Below are positions 1-11,200 of a stretch of DNA of 27,410 nucleotides, piece after piece. The notes under the pieces were generated by a model that worked only from the letters and a program-made list of their open reading frames with translations, was not told the origin of the DNA and ran no database searches. The stretch's first letter is position 1; each line of letters begins with the position of its first letter. The stretch is from a virus. The stretch is from IMG/VR virus record IMGVR_UViG_3300025108_000307, positions 1-27,410 of that record; one strand, given 5' to 3'. Both the position numbers and the translations under genes were made by a program.

Positions 1-3000
1 ACTTCGACGCGAGCAAGAATTTCTATAAGATTCTTTTCCGTCCTGGGTATTCTATCCAGACTAGAGAATTAACACAAATACAATCTATTCTACAGAATCA
101 GGTTGAAAGTTTTGGTAAGTATGCTTTTAAGCAAGGAGACTTAGTTGTCCCTGGCGAGGTTGGACTTAACACCAAACTAGATTACGTAAAACTATCTTCT
201 GTATCAGAAGTTGCTGTCGAAGAAGATGGTGATATTGTATACAAAAAATACGATATCAGTCAACTAATTGGTAGACAATTACGCGGATTAAATTCTGGAG
301 TGATTTCTACTGTTCTAGAAACAAAGTTAGCAACAGAAACTACTGCTGACACTGTTTATGTAAATTATTTGAATAGTGGTAATTCTAACAACGAATCAAA
401 GTTTCGTCAAGGAGAAACTTTAGAAGTTGTTGATGGTATCAATACTCCATTATTAGTTGTTGGAACTGACGGTAGTGTACTTCCTACTAGTATTCAACTT
501 ACAAATCCAGATACCGGGGACGTAACTTCGATTGAAAGTCCAGCAATGGGATTTGCTTCTGCTGTAGAAGTAGAAGAAGGTATATATTTTGTAAATGGAT
601 ATTTTGTAAGATGCAATAAAGAAATTCTAGTAATTGATGATTACTATGATAGTCCTTCTTCAAAAGTAGGATTTAAAATTCTAGAAGAAATTATCACCCC
701 AGAAGAAGATGCTAGTCTTTATGATAATTCTATCGGGTCTTCTAATTACACTGCTCCAGGAGCACACAGATTAAAAATTTCATTGAAATTGGTTAAGTTT
801 GAGTTAAATCAAACTACAGACAAAAACTTTATTCAACTGCTTACTACATTAAGAGGTGCGGTACAGAGAAAAGTATCTCCAACTAATTATAGTTTAATCG
901 AACAAACTCTTGCACGTAGAACGTTTGATGAGAGTGGAGATTATGTTGTTGATAACTTTGACATTGATGTCAGAGAATATGCACAAAAAAATAAAAATAA
1001 TGGACTTTATAAAGAAGATGCGTTTGGACTTTACAATGGATTAACTGAGGTAGAAGCATCGAGAAAAATGCTAGCCAGTGTCAGCGCAGGTAAAGCATAT
1101 ATCAAAGGTTATGAAATTGTCAATAAAGAGACTAAGTATCTAGAAATTAATAAAGCAAGGGCAAGTCTTACTAGCGATAATATTAGATTAAAAACTAAGT
1201 CTCTCCCAACTTTAAATATTACTAATGTATATGGTAGCGTTCCTCTCAATAAAGAAGGAGCAGATCTTACTGCATATCCATATGTTAACTTATATTCCAC
1301 ATTTATTGACGGGTCTGTAGGATTAGGAGATTCAGAACTTCCTACCGATCACAGACAAACCACAAATAGAAGAGGAAAAGTTTTTAGTTCTGATGATGCT
1401 GTAAAAACTATTATTGTTGAAGTAACTAATACCACTCAACCTCTTTCAAGTATTACAGATGCAAACTTTGATACTTTACTTGATGAAGTTTATTTTATTA
1501 AAACTAGAAATGATTCTGGTGTTGCAACTTCCGTTTCATCAGTAAAAGGAATTGCTTTTGCAAAAGTAAACAAACCATTAATCAATGCAAATGATTCTGT
1601 CAAGTTTTTAGAATTAACAATTCTTGGCAAGAAAGATGATCTAGATTTATTATTTGTTGAGTATGATTTAGGAGACTCAAATTACCAAAGGAAAATTTTT
1701 ACCGCTAGTGCAGATGCCTCTTCTGATGCAAATGAACTAGGTTTTATCGTAGATTATAGTGAGACAATTACACCTATTATTGGTAGAGCAAAACCAAACA
1801 ATTTTGCTCTCAAGAAAAAAGGATCTGGATTTAATAATGACTCTGACATTATTCTATCACAAGGTCGTCAATCTGATGGATCTACAACTTATAATGCTAC
1901 ATTTGGATTATCTTACTTCGATCCAGAATTTTTCACCAAAATTTTATTAGATACTGTCCCTACAACAGGATCATTTGAAATTGGCAAATATGTATTTGGT
2001 TTAAAATCTGGAGCGTATGGAGTTGTTGAAGGTAGTCCTTCTGGTGTATATTCCACCGGAAAACTTATGTTCTTAAAAACTTTATCTGGAAGATTCCAAT
2101 CAGGAGAATCTATCAAAGATGAATCTGGGAATGTAGTTAAAATTGCAAAAGATAATACAGTATCTCATTTTATTGTAACAAATCCTGGTTTAGGATATGC
2201 AGATAATTCAAATATTGTAGTTAATGGAGTTGAATATGATAACTCTGTTGTCGATCTAGCAAGATTAAACAGTGGTGCTTTCTACAGAGCAGAAATTAAA
2301 AACAAGTCTGCTTTATCTACAGAGTATGCACAACCACCCGCAATAACTGTAAAACAACCCGATGGTTCTGCAACACCTGCTCAAGGTGCAGTTATTTTAG
2401 CAGTTTTAACTAGAAATGCAGTAACAACATATACTCCCCAAAATATAAAATCAGTTTCTGCTAAGTATGGATCTGCTGGAGAAAACGTATTTACTGCAGA
2501 TGTTGTAGTTGATGATGCAGAATTTGCAGAAATTAAATCTATTACTGATTTCACTTTCTTTGGATCTAAAGGATATAATTTTATTGAATCCACCAGTTTC
2601 AATGCAGATGCTAGCAATGTATTGCAGCAAGGAGATATTATTCAGTTCTCTGATGCAGATAATAATTTAGTACGTTCTACTATTCAATTTGCAACAATAA
2701 AGCAAGGAGCATTTAAGACTAGAATCTATTTGGATACAATGCTTCCTGGTGATGTTGCTAATACCAGTATTGTACGTTTGCGTCCTAGAGTTGGAAATGC
2801 AAATCAAGGAACTCTAATTTATCCAACTGGAAGCAATCAAATTAAACAGATTGCTGCAACACCAGAAGAGACTAAAATTAAGTATTTCTTCCGTAGAGAT
2901 TTTGTAACTACTGCATCTACTGGTGGTGGCATCATTACCTTTGCTGCACAATTACCATTTGGCACACAAAGATTTGCTGCTTTCACTGAAGAAAATTACA

Positions 3001-6000
3001 TTATCACTGTTCTAGATCCCGGTGATTCTCCCGCTGTGCATACTGGAGATATTGTTTATATCGATAAAGATGCAGTAGAAATTAGTTCGTCTACTGATAC
3101 TAGTAGTGGACTTATTGCAGGAAGCATTAGTTTACAATTACCAACAACATACTTTGGAACAATTCCATCAAATGGAACTTATCCGAAGTTAAAATTGACT
3201 GCTACATTAGAAGTAGAAAATGCAAAACCAAGACTAAAAACTTCTATAGAAAATAGGAGAATTGTAATTACTTCTAGTGGTGATAGAGTAATTCCATTCA
3301 GAGGTGTTAATTACGATAACGAAGTGGTTGAAACACTTTCTTATTCTGATGCTTACAAACTCAAATATGTTTATGAAGGTAGTGCTACTCAACCACCCCA
3401 AGCAGACTCTGCTGGAAATTTAATTTCTGGTTCGGATGTCACAGACAGATTTACATTTGACAATGGTCAAAGAGACACTGTTTACGATGTTTCTAGATTA
3501 GTTCTAAAACCAGGTTATGAACAAACTACTGGACAACTCCTCATTGCTTTCGATTACTTCGAGCATTCTGCTGGAGATTTCTGCACAGTTGATAGTTATA
3601 TTCATGAAGCTGGTGTAACAGAAGACGAAATTCCATCATTTAATTCATCTGTTTATGGTATTGTCAATCTCAAAAATATTTTAGATTTTAGACCTAAAGT
3701 AGATACCACTGCAACTATTGCTGGTTTCCAAGATACAGCGTCTTTATCAAGAACGGTTGGTCCATTTGCTGGTTCTGGTGCTATTGTTGCATCAAGTCCT
3801 GCATCTGATTCTAATTTAGAATATACTTTATCGTTCAGTCAGATTCAATATCTAGATAGAATTGATGGTGTATTTCTTAATAAGAATGGCAAATTTATTG
3901 TCAAGGAAGGAAATTCCTCACTCAATCCATCTAAACCAGATCTTGTCGATGATGCAATTCCTCTTTTCTATGCATACATTCCTGCATTTACACAAAATAG
4001 CAAAGATGTAAGAATTACTCCAGTTGATAATCGCCGTTATACAATGCGCGATATTGGTAAATTGGAGAAGCGTATTGAGAGACTTGAGTATTATACTACT
4101 CTCAGTGTTCTTGAGCAACAAGCTCTCAACATGCAAGTTAAAGATGAAATTGGATTTGACAGATTTAAATCTGGTTTCTTAGTAGATAATTTTGAATCTC
4201 ACAGAACTGGTAATTTGACATCTTTAGATTATCAATGTTCTATTGATTCTCAGCAAGCAGTTTTGCGTCCACAATCAAAAGAAGATTCCTTCATACTTAA
4301 AGAGGTAAACACTAGAGAAGATCAAAGAGTTGTTGCTGGATATAAAAAATCTGGAAATGTAGTTACTTTACCATATTCTAGTTTAGAATTTATTGGCAAT
4401 AGTTTTGCATCAAAGACTCTGAATCCAAATCCATTTGTTGTTCTTCAATATGTTGGAGATTCTGTTCTCTCCCCAAGCATCGATCAATGGTATGATACTA
4501 CAGAAGAACCATTAATTGTAGATACTAATACTGATCTATACAAAATTTTCTTATCCAAAGAAAATGTGAAAGAAAGTTTTTCTAGTTTGTATAATTCTTT
4601 TGTAATTAACTGGGTTGGTTCATCACCATCATTCTCTTCAATTAATTCTCTTGGCAATGTTAATAGTCAGGATGCTCAATCAAAAGTAAAACTAGCATCT
4701 ACTGCTAGCTCTTCAAACATCAGTCCAAAAAATAATGATGTTGCAAAAGGAGTTCAAACTAAAACTGTAAGAGGAAATGCTGTATCTTCTGCTCTACAAT
4801 TTTTTGCTAGAAGTATTCCAGTTAAGTTTGTTGTTAAAAGACTAAAACCAAATACAACTATTTCTGTATTCCTAGAAGGTAGAAATATTAGTCGTTGGGT
4901 AAATCCAGATCTTAGATTTACTGGAATTGCTGGTAATTCACCATCTGCTTTTAATGGACCAGTAACTACAGATAATGATGGAAATGCTAGTGGTATAATT
5001 ATTATTCCTGCTGGTCTTCCGCCAGAAGAAAATACAACTTGGACTGGAGACGTAGATACTATATCATATGATTCTTCAGGAGAAGAAGTAAAAATTGCAG
5101 CGGGTATCAAAACATTTAGATTTACATCTAGTTCTACAGATGAAGACAAATCTACTGTAGACACCTACGCAGAAGTTAAGTATTATGCAACTGGTATTCT
5201 ACCAGAAAATCCAGGAACAATTGTTTCAACAAAACCATCTTTCTTTAAAGCAAATGAAGGTGTGCAATTTGTAGATAGCAATACTGACAATCCAGTTCGT
5301 CCTAATCCATTAGCACAAACTTTCAAAGTTGAGAACTACGAGGGTGGAGTATTTACAACTGGTATTGATCTGTACTTTAATAAAAAGAGTAATAAAATTC
5401 CAGTCAAAGTATATTTGACAAATGTTGATTCTGACAAACCAGGAAAAAATATTATTCCCGGCACAGAAAAAGTTATATCCCCATTTACTTTCCTTAAAAT
5501 TTTTACTAATGGTAATGTCAATATTACCCAAGGAGAATCAATTACTGGTTCAACTTCTGCTGCAAGTGGTCCTCTTGCCAAAATTATTGACAAAAATGGT
5601 GTTGACCTGGTGCCTTCATCTTCCGGAAGGTATCTATTAACAAATGAACAAGTTTACACCATGGTTTTAGATAACCACAATGGTCGTTCATTCAATCAAA
5701 ATGAAAATCTAATTATACCATCAGTAATTTTATCAAATAATACACAAGGAACAAATTCTGTATTAACTATTGCTAAAGATAGTGGAAAAGTTTCTGCTGT
5801 TAAAATTTTGAATCCTGGATTGAATTATGATAGCGCAATTATCACAATTGAAAGTCCACAACTTTCTGGTGGATCGGTTGCAACTGCACGAGTAGAAGTC
5901 TCTGGTGGTAAAATTTACAACACAGAAATTTCTCTACCTGGTTTTGGATATACAGAACCACCATCAGTAGTCGTCAGAGGCGTTGGAAATGGCGCTGGAG

Positions 6001-8078
6001 GGTGTGTTATTGAGACAGAGATAGAGATTGACACCCCAGCAGTTAGAATGGGCGTAGCAATCGATTCTGAAGAGATTACAGACTCTACAATACCAACACA
6101 TTTTGCTTTTGATTATCCTGTATATCTACAGAATGATACTGAATATGCTCTTGCTGTTGAAACAGATTCAACTGATTATGAACTATGGGTGTCAAGACTA
6201 GGTGAAACAGATATTGCTACAAGCACAGTTATTACTACACAACCTTCACTTGGTTCTGTTTATAGATCTCAGAATACTGAGAATTGGACAGAAGATAATT
6301 ATGAAGATATCAAATTTAAAATGTATAGAGCGGAGTTTGATATTACAAGAACTGCAGAGTTAATTCTTACAAATGAAGATTTGGGATATGAACTTCTACA
6401 GAAGAATCCATTCCAAACCAGTGCTACAGCAAACACAAATGCAACTTCGTTGTTGTTTAGAAACAATAACAATATTGTACGTGTCAATCATAGAGATCAT
6501 GGTTTTGAAACTCTTGGAAATTCCTACGTGTTCTATAGAACAGCACTAGAAACCGGTGGTATAACATCTGATGTTTTAAACAATACATTATTCCAAATTT
6601 CTAATAGTGGAGTTGATACGTATGACATCACATCATCTATTTCTGCTTCTGGAAATATTATAGGTGGTGGAGATAAAGTTTATTCTTCTTATAATAGAAA
6701 ATACGAAACTTTATATCCACAGATGCAATATCTATCTTTTACTGGAACTAAGATAGAATCTATGGTAAAAACTACAAATGTTATTCCAGTAGATGGTTCT
6801 AAAATTAATTATGATTCATATGATCAATCTGATTACGAAAAGACTTTCTTGAATGAACCACATTATTTTACCAATCAAAAATTCATTGCTTCAAATATCA
6901 ACGAAACATTAAATGACTTAACTAATTCTCTGTCATACAAACTACAACTATCTTCTACTGTATCTCATCTATCTCCTGTTGTAGATCTTTCTACAAGTAG
7001 TGTTAAAACATCTACTAATAGAATTGAAAAAGCAACAGGTCAGGAAGATCGTTATGGTAGAAGAGATCAAGTCATTGAATTCTTCCCAATCTATTCATTT
7101 ACTGTTTCTAACATCACTGGCGTTACAGTTCAAAATGATCAAGCAATTGAAGGATATAGCTCTAAAGCAGTCGGTAAGATTGCAAAAGTTGATGGGTCTA
7201 CAGTTTACGTAAAACTTAAGACTTCTCAATTCTTCCAGAAAGGAGAAAGAATTACTTTAGGTAATCAACCAACTCTGGTTGAAACTGTAAACGGAGAAGA
7301 AGTTCCATTAGCAATTGTTGATACAAATCCAATTCAAAATTTCCAGGAAATTCCTGATGCTTCTACAATTACAGCAAGAAATCCATCTACGCCAACAGAA
7401 ACTTATGATAATGTTATTACTGGTAAAGCAGTAATTTGGAATGACAGAACACAAGAATTGACATTAAGAACCGACACTCAACCTATTGCCGGAGATTTTA
7501 ATGGAAGAATTCAAGATAGTGATTCATATAGTAGGAAAGCACAGTTAGTTGATCAAGTTTCTGATATTTTCCGTGTAGGGGATATCGTATCCTATCCAAA
7601 CCAACCTGCTGATGAAGCCTTCTTCTTGGAAGTTGGCACTATGACATATAGTAGTGGTTCTGAATTTGTTTCTGAACTTACTTCCAAAAATAGTTCTTCT
7701 ATTGCTAAGTATATTACAAAAGAAGTTTCTATCTCAAATCCAGCTACTGCAATTGATATACATTTAACTTTAAATACCAGAGATCTTTCTGATATTGAAG
7801 TTTTATACAAATTCAAAAAAGCATCAAGTAATGAAAATTTTGAGGATATTGATTGGGAATACTTTAATGGCACCGGTCAACCCGATTCTCTAGAAATTGC
7901 TACTCCCGAAAATAACATTTCGAGTATAATTGAAAAGCAAGAATCATATCAGGATATTACTTACAGCGTAGCAGATCTTCCCGAGTTCTCATCATTTGCT
8001 GTCAAGATTGTTATGAAAGGAAATGATCCTGCATATGTTCCTAAAATTCAAGATATTCGTGCAGTTGCTGCTTTCTAA
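1..8078 (+). CDS. Giant virion structural protein with DUF4815-like region, 5'-truncated
   Basis: The frame is open from base 3 to the TAA at 8076-8078, giving 2691 visible residues; the true start lies upstream of the window. The GTG at 300 is not the start, because the 99 codons before it encode the conserved opening (FYKILFRPGY, then RELTQIQSILQNQ at about bases 24-105) of large structural proteins of T4-like cyanophages. Further family blocks are FTFDNGQRD (near 3450-3480), FDYFEHSAGDF (near 3548-3580), a short coiled coil RDIGKLEKRIERLEYYT (near 4047-4100), NPLAQTF (near 5305) and a C-terminus FSSFAVKIVMKGNDPA...VPKI before the stop. These match, from memory, proteins annotated with DUF4815. 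Glycine-rich GLGY/GFGY repeats (about 2180-2400 and 5800-6036) are interspersed. The protein is probably a baseplate or tail-fibre-associated component; its exact virion position cannot be read from sequence. It is followed after 9 bases by the next gene. Confidence 0.85.
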   Translation, partial: FDASKNFYKILFRPGYSIQTRELTQIQSILQNQVESFGKYAFKQGDLVVPGEVGLNTKLDYVKLSSVSEVAVEEDGDIVYKKYDISQLIGRQLRGLNSGVISTVLETKLATETTADTVYVNYLNSGNSNNESKFRQGETLEVVDGINTPLLVVGTDGSVLPTSIQLTNPDTGDVTSIESPAMGFASAVEVEEGIYFVNGYFVRCNKEILVIDDYYDSPSSKVGFKILEEIITPEEDASLYDNSIGSSNYTAPGAHRLKISLKLVKFELNQTTDKNFIQLLTTLRGAVQRKVSPTNYSLIEQTLARRTFDESGDYVVDNFDIDVREYAQKNKNNGLYKEDAFGLYNGLTEVEASRKMLASVSAGKAYIKGYEIVNKETKYLEINKARASLTSDNIRLKTKSLPTLNITNVYGSVPLNKEGADLTAYPYVNLYSTFIDGSVGLGDSELPTDHRQTTNRRGKVFSSDDAVKTIIVEVTNTTQPLSSITDANFDTLLDEVYFIKTRNDSGVATSVSSVKGIAFAKVNKPLINANDSVKFLELTILGKKDDLDLLFVEYDLGDSNYQRKIFTASADASSDANELGFIVDYSETITPIIGRAKPNNFALKKKGSGFNNDSDIILSQGRQSDGSTTYNATFGLSYFDPEFFTKILLDTVPTTGSFEIGKYVFGLKSGAYGVVEGSPSGVYSTGKLMFLKTLSGRFQSGESIKDESGNVVKIAKDNTVSHFIVTNPGLGYADNSNIVVNGVEYDNSVVDLARLNSGAFYRAEIKNKSALSTEYAQPPAITVKQPDGSATPAQGAVILAVLTRNAVTTYTPQNIKSVSAKYGSAGENVFTADVVVDDAEFAEIKSITDFTFFGSKGYNFIESTSFNADASNVLQQGDIIQFSDADNNLVRSTIQFATIKQGAFKTRIYLDTMLPGDVANTSIVRLRPRVGNANQGTLIYPTGSNQIKQIAATPEETKIKYFFRRDFVTTASTGGGIITFAAQLPFGTQRFAAFTEENYIITVLDPGDSPAVHTGDIVYIDKDAVEISSSTDTSSGLIAGSISLQLPTTYFGTIPSNGTYPKLKLTATLEVENAKPRLKTSIENRRIVITSSGDRVIPFRGVNYDNEVVETLSYSDAYKLKYVYEGSATQPPQADSAGNLISGSDVTDRFTFDNGQRDTVYDVSRLVLKPGYEQTTGQLLIAFDYFEHSAGDFCTVDSYIHEAGVTEDEIPSFNSSVYGIVNLKNILDFRPKVDTTATIAGFQDTASLSRTVGPFAGSGAIVASSPASDSNLEYTLSFSQIQYLDRIDGVFLNKNGKFIVKEGNSSLNPSKPDLVDDAIPLFYAYIPAFTQNSKDVRITPVDNRRYTMRDIGKLEKRIERLEYYTTLSVLEQQALNMQVKDEIGFDRFKSGFLVDNFESHRTGNLTSLDYQCSIDSQQAVLRPQSKEDSFILKEVNTREDQRVVAGYKKSGNVVTLPYSSLEFIGNSFASKTLNPNPFVVLQYVGDSVLSPSIDQWYDTTEEPLIVDTNTDLYKIFLSKENVKESFSSLYNSFVINWVGSSPSFSSINSLGNVNSQDAQSKVKLASTASSSNISPKNNDVAKGVQTKTVRGNAVSSALQFFARSIPVKFVVKRLKPNTTISVFLEGRNISRWVNPDLRFTGIAGNSPSAFNGPVTTDNDGNASGIIIIPAGLPPEENTTWTGDVDTISYDSSGEEVKIAAGIKTFRFTSSSTDEDKSTVDTYAEVKYYATGILPENPGTIVSTKPSFFKANEGVQFVDSNTDNPVRPNPLAQTFKVENYEGGVFTTGIDLYFNKKSNKIPVKVYLTNVDSDKPGKNIIPGTEKVISPFTFLKIFTNGNVNITQGESITGSTSAASGPLAKIIDKNGVDLVPSSSGRYLLTNEQVYTMVLDNHNGRSFNQNENLIIPSVILSNNTQGTNSVLTIAKDSGKVSAVKILNPGLNYDSAIITIESPQLSGGSVATARVEVSGGKIYNTEISLPGFGYTEPPSVVVRGVGNGAGGCVIETEIEIDTPAVRMGVAIDSEEITDSTIPTHFAFDYPVYLQNDTEYALAVETDSTDYELWVSRLGETDIATSTVITTQPSLGSVYRSQNTENWTEDNYEDIKFKMYRAEFDITRTAELILTNEDLGYELLQKNPFQTSATANTNATSLLFRNNNNIVRVNHRDHGFETLGNSYVFYRTALETGGITSDVLNNTLFQISNSGVDTYDITSSISASGNIIGGGDKVYSSYNRKYETLYPQMQYLSFTGTKIESMVKTTNVIPVDGSKINYDSYDQSDYEKTFLNEPHYFTNQKFIASNINETLNDLTNSLSYKLQLSSTVSHLSPVVDLSTSSVKTSTNRIEKATGQEDRYGRRDQVIEFFPIYSFTVSNITGVTVQNDQAIEGYSSKAVGKIAKVDGSTVYVKLKTSQFFQKGERITLGNQPTLVETVNGEEVPLAIVDTNPIQNFQEIPDASTITARNPSTPTETYDNVITGKAVIWNDRTQELTLRTDTQPIAGDFNGRIQDSDSYSRKAQLVDQVSDIFRVGDIVSYPNQPADEAFFLEVGTMTYSSGSEFVSELTSKNSSSIAKYITKEVSISNPATAIDIHLTLNTRDLSDIEVLYKFKKASSNENFEDIDWEYFNGTGQPDSLEIATPENNISSIIEKQESYQDITYSVADLPEFSSFAVKIVMKGNDPAYVPKIQDIRAVAAF
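5800..6036 (+). repeat. GSGY-type repeat pair in the giant DUF4815-like protein
   Basis: Two units, NPGLNYDSAIITIESPQLSG and LPGFGYTEPPSVVVRGVGNG, with GGKIYNTEISL between them. A further pair lies near 2180-2400 (NPGLGYADNSNIVVNG). They are the same protein repeat family as in the two fibre genes downstream. Confidence 0.65.
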
Positions 8079-8087
8079 TTTCCGCGT

Positions 8088-8294
8088 ATGTCATATATCA
8101 AAGTTGAAGGGCATGATGGTCTCGTCAGAGATGAGACCACAGGTGCCATCTTGAATCACAGCGATTCTGCTATCCAAGCAAGACGCAAGCAACGACAACT
8201 GAATTCCGCGTTGGACGACATAAATATCTTGAAGGATGAAGTCTCTGAAATCAAATCCCTACTTAGAGAGTTAATAAAAAATGCCAGCAATTAA
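8088..8294 (+). CDS. Small structural-region protein with C-terminal coiled coil (68 aa)
   Basis: A 68-residue protein beginning MSYIKVEGHDGLVRDETTGA. The N-terminal half, with VEGHxGLVRDxxTGAIL, is a pattern I recognise from small proteins in the structural clusters of T4-like marine phages. The C-terminal half (about residues 38-66) has regularly spaced Leu, Ile and Val among charged residues (LNSALDDINILKDEV...), as expected of a coiled coil. No clear Shine-Dalgarno sequence precedes the ATG, which follows the previous stop by 9 bases, so translation may be coupled. Its last 14 bases overlap the start of the next gene in another frame. The function is unknown; a small assembly, trimerisation or linker factor for the flanking giant proteins is only inference. 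Confidence 0.8.
   Translation: MSYIKVEGHDGLVRDETTGAILNHSDSAIQARRKQRQLNSALDDINILKDEVSEIKSLLRELIKNASN
8219..8226 (+). promoter_or_regulatory. Possible T4-type late promoter box (CATAAATA)
   Basis: CATAAATA differs from the T4 late promoter box TATAAATA only in the first base. It lies inside the 68-residue gene, 55 bases before the ATG at 8281, which is a suitable distance for a short leader on the 1396-residue gene. The DNA is AT-rich, so a chance match is quite possible. Confidence 0.35.
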
Positions 8295-11200
8295 TGTCGC
8301 TAGAACTGATACTTTTGAAAAGCAAAGGTTAAAAATTAACGAAATTGGTTCTCAAATTTTTAGTATTTCTGAAGGTGGTAGTGATCTATCTACGGGTATT
8401 TTAAAACTTGGTGATGGGACGAAATCTATTCCTTCATTATCTTTTACTTCTGCTGCAGATTTAGGTTTTTATAAATCTGATATTGGGAGAATAGGAGTTG
8501 TTTCAAATAATAAAAACATTATTGATTTTGAAACATCATTAGTTCAAATTTATAAAAATTTTACTTTTACTAAAAAAGAGTTAACTACAGACGGTTTAGT
8601 AAAAACCAATTCGGGATCTGGTTATGATTTCGGAACATATACTGATATCGCACTTCAGGGTGGATCGGGTGCTGGTGCAATCATTAGTGTCGATGTTATT
8701 TCTTTTAATGGAACCATTACTAATAATGGACTTAATTACAATGCAGGATCATTTAACACTATTACTATAGTTGGGGGTAATGGATCTGGTGCTACTGCAA
8801 GTTTCTCTGTTGATGGGATTGATGGACAGATTAGTAATACCGGATCTGGATATACTGATGGAAATTATACAGATGTCCCATTGCAAGGTGGTAATGGTAG
8901 TAATGCAACAGCAAATATTGATGTAGGAGAAGGAGAAATTGGGCAATGTGAAATTGTTTTAGATGGTCAAAATTATATTAATGGTGATGTATTAACTGTC
9001 AATGCAAGTGATGTTGGTGGAACTGGATCTGGATTTCAATATACGATATCAACAACACCAGGAACAATTCAAAATTTTGTATTTGAAGATCAAGGATCTG
9101 GTTATCAAGAAGGTGATGTACTAAATTTACCTGGCAATATTACTGGAGTGACTGGTAATACAAATGGACAAGTTGCTGGAGTATCAACAACATTAAGTGA
9201 TGTATCTGCAACAATTACTGTTGCATCAACAACGGGTATCCTCCCTGGAATGTCAGTTAATACTGAAGATGGTTCTGTTGGAAATTTAGCAGAACAAACC
9301 ACAGTTCAATCTGTTGACAGTGCAACTGAAATTACTTTATCTACAATACCAAATAGTCCTGGTGCAGCATCTTTATTATTTGCTTCTATTGGCGCTCTTA
9401 ATGAAATTGTAGTTAGTAGTGTCGCTGGTCTTGTAGTAAATTCTACTATTACTGTAACTTCTGGAACAGGATCTATTCCAGTATCTTCTGTAGTAGATTC
9501 TATAAATGAAGAATTTAATACAATTACAACTAGTGAAGATGCTACGCAAGCTGGTCCAATAACGTTATCATTTACACCACCTTTTGGTATAGGGACAACT
9601 GCATGGTCTTACACAGTTGCGGATATTGGAGTAGTAGATACATTTACCGTTACTAATGGTGGTATTGGTTATGATGTTGGAGATCAACTGAGTGTTAGTA
9701 ATACTCTTCTTTCACAACCAATTACATATACCGTAACTGCATCTAATCTAACAGAAATTATTTTACAAGGAACAGTTTCATCTTCAGCATATACTGTTGG
9801 AAATACTATCACCATTACAACAGGTGAAGGCGCTACAGATACTATCATACGACAGATTTATGCTAGTGGTGGAAATATTGATTCAATGCTAGTTGATGTC
9901 ATTTCAACTACAAATGGAGATTCTATTTCTGGTGGAAATACTGTAGATACATCTACAGACACAAAAAGATTTTTTATTGATACTGGCAGTGGAGCAGTAA
10001 TTACTCCAGATATAACATTGTATGTTGGCAGTAAATATATTTTTGACACAACCCAGTTATCTTCACATGCATTTTTATTATCAAAATTTAGAGATGGTTC
10101 TTATTCACCAAGTATAATTACAGGTGTTTCTACTACACTTAGTGATTCTTCTAACCAAATTACAGTAATATCAACTACCGGTATTTTGGCAGGAATGTCT
10201 GTGTCTACTGCAGGAGGCACAGGTTCTTTAGAAGGAAATACTACTGTTGCATCTGTTATTGATGCTACAACTATTCAATTATCTGACATACCATCCGTAA
10301 GTGGAACAGCAACTTTAGATTTTACCGGAAATACGTATGAAGATGGTGTTCAACTAACAGGAAGTGGATTAGAAATTACTGTTAATGAAAATACTCCAAG
10401 TCTGTATTATTATTGTGCAAACCACCCAGATATGGGCGGCAAAGACAATGACGAATCTACAATTACTATTAACCAAAATAATCCAAAAGTATTTGGTAGC
10501 GGATTCTTACTAACATCCAACGAAGTTAATACACAAGATATTATTAGCAACAATATTGATACTGGAACAATTGAAGCAATTGCATTTACAGGATCTGCAG
10601 CAAATTTTTCTGGATTAACAGTATCTGGAACTGGTACTGTACAAACTCTTACAGTTTCAAATTCAATTTCAACACCAAGTATAACTTCTAGTTCTAATAT
10701 TAATGTTAACACATCAAGTTTTGATATTAATGCTAGTGTTAGCATTGGATCTAATTTTGCAATTGATAAAACTACAGGAGATTTAGCAACAACTGGGGAA
10801 TTAAAAACTACAGATTCTTTAAACATAAATGATAAACTATTAATTACAAATTCTGTTATTAGTAGTGCAGCTGGTCAAGACATTGAAATGACTCCAGCAA
10901 CGGGAAAAATTGCTAAAGTTAATGGAACAACAGCATTTAAAATTCCTTCTGGTAATACTGCCGACAGACCAGCAACAAGTTTAGATGGATATATTAGATT
11001 TAACACCGAAACTGCACAGTATGAAGGATATAGTGCATCATCCACATCATGGTCTTCTCTTGGCGGTGTTAGAGACTTAGATGGTAATACTTATATTGTA
11101 GCAGAAGAAACTGTAGGTGCAAATGATAATACACTATATTTCTTTAACGATGCAACAAACACAATTAAATTAACTCCTTCCTTCTTAGATTTCAGAAGTG

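Noticed and set aside
300-302. GTG at 300 as the start of the first giant gene
   Set aside because: The same frame is open back to base 3 and encodes a recognisable conserved N-terminal region, so the gene is truncated by the window edge rather than starting here.
4754-5164. Minus-strand open frame of 136 codons
   Set aside because: It lies wholly inside a well-supported plus-strand gene, has no ribosome binding site and no recognisable domain, and its composition is that expected opposite Ser/Thr/Gly-rich coding DNA.
10400-10450. Plastocyanin-like electron carrier acquired from the host
   Set aside because: The copper-loop motif is embedded in a fibre protein without a signal peptide or a plastocyanin-like domain context; a structural metal site is the simpler reading.
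10410-10826. Minus-strand open frame of 138 codons
   Set aside because: A Val/Ser/Leu-rich shadow opposite the fibre gene, covering the cupredoxin-like motif on the true strand; no independent support.
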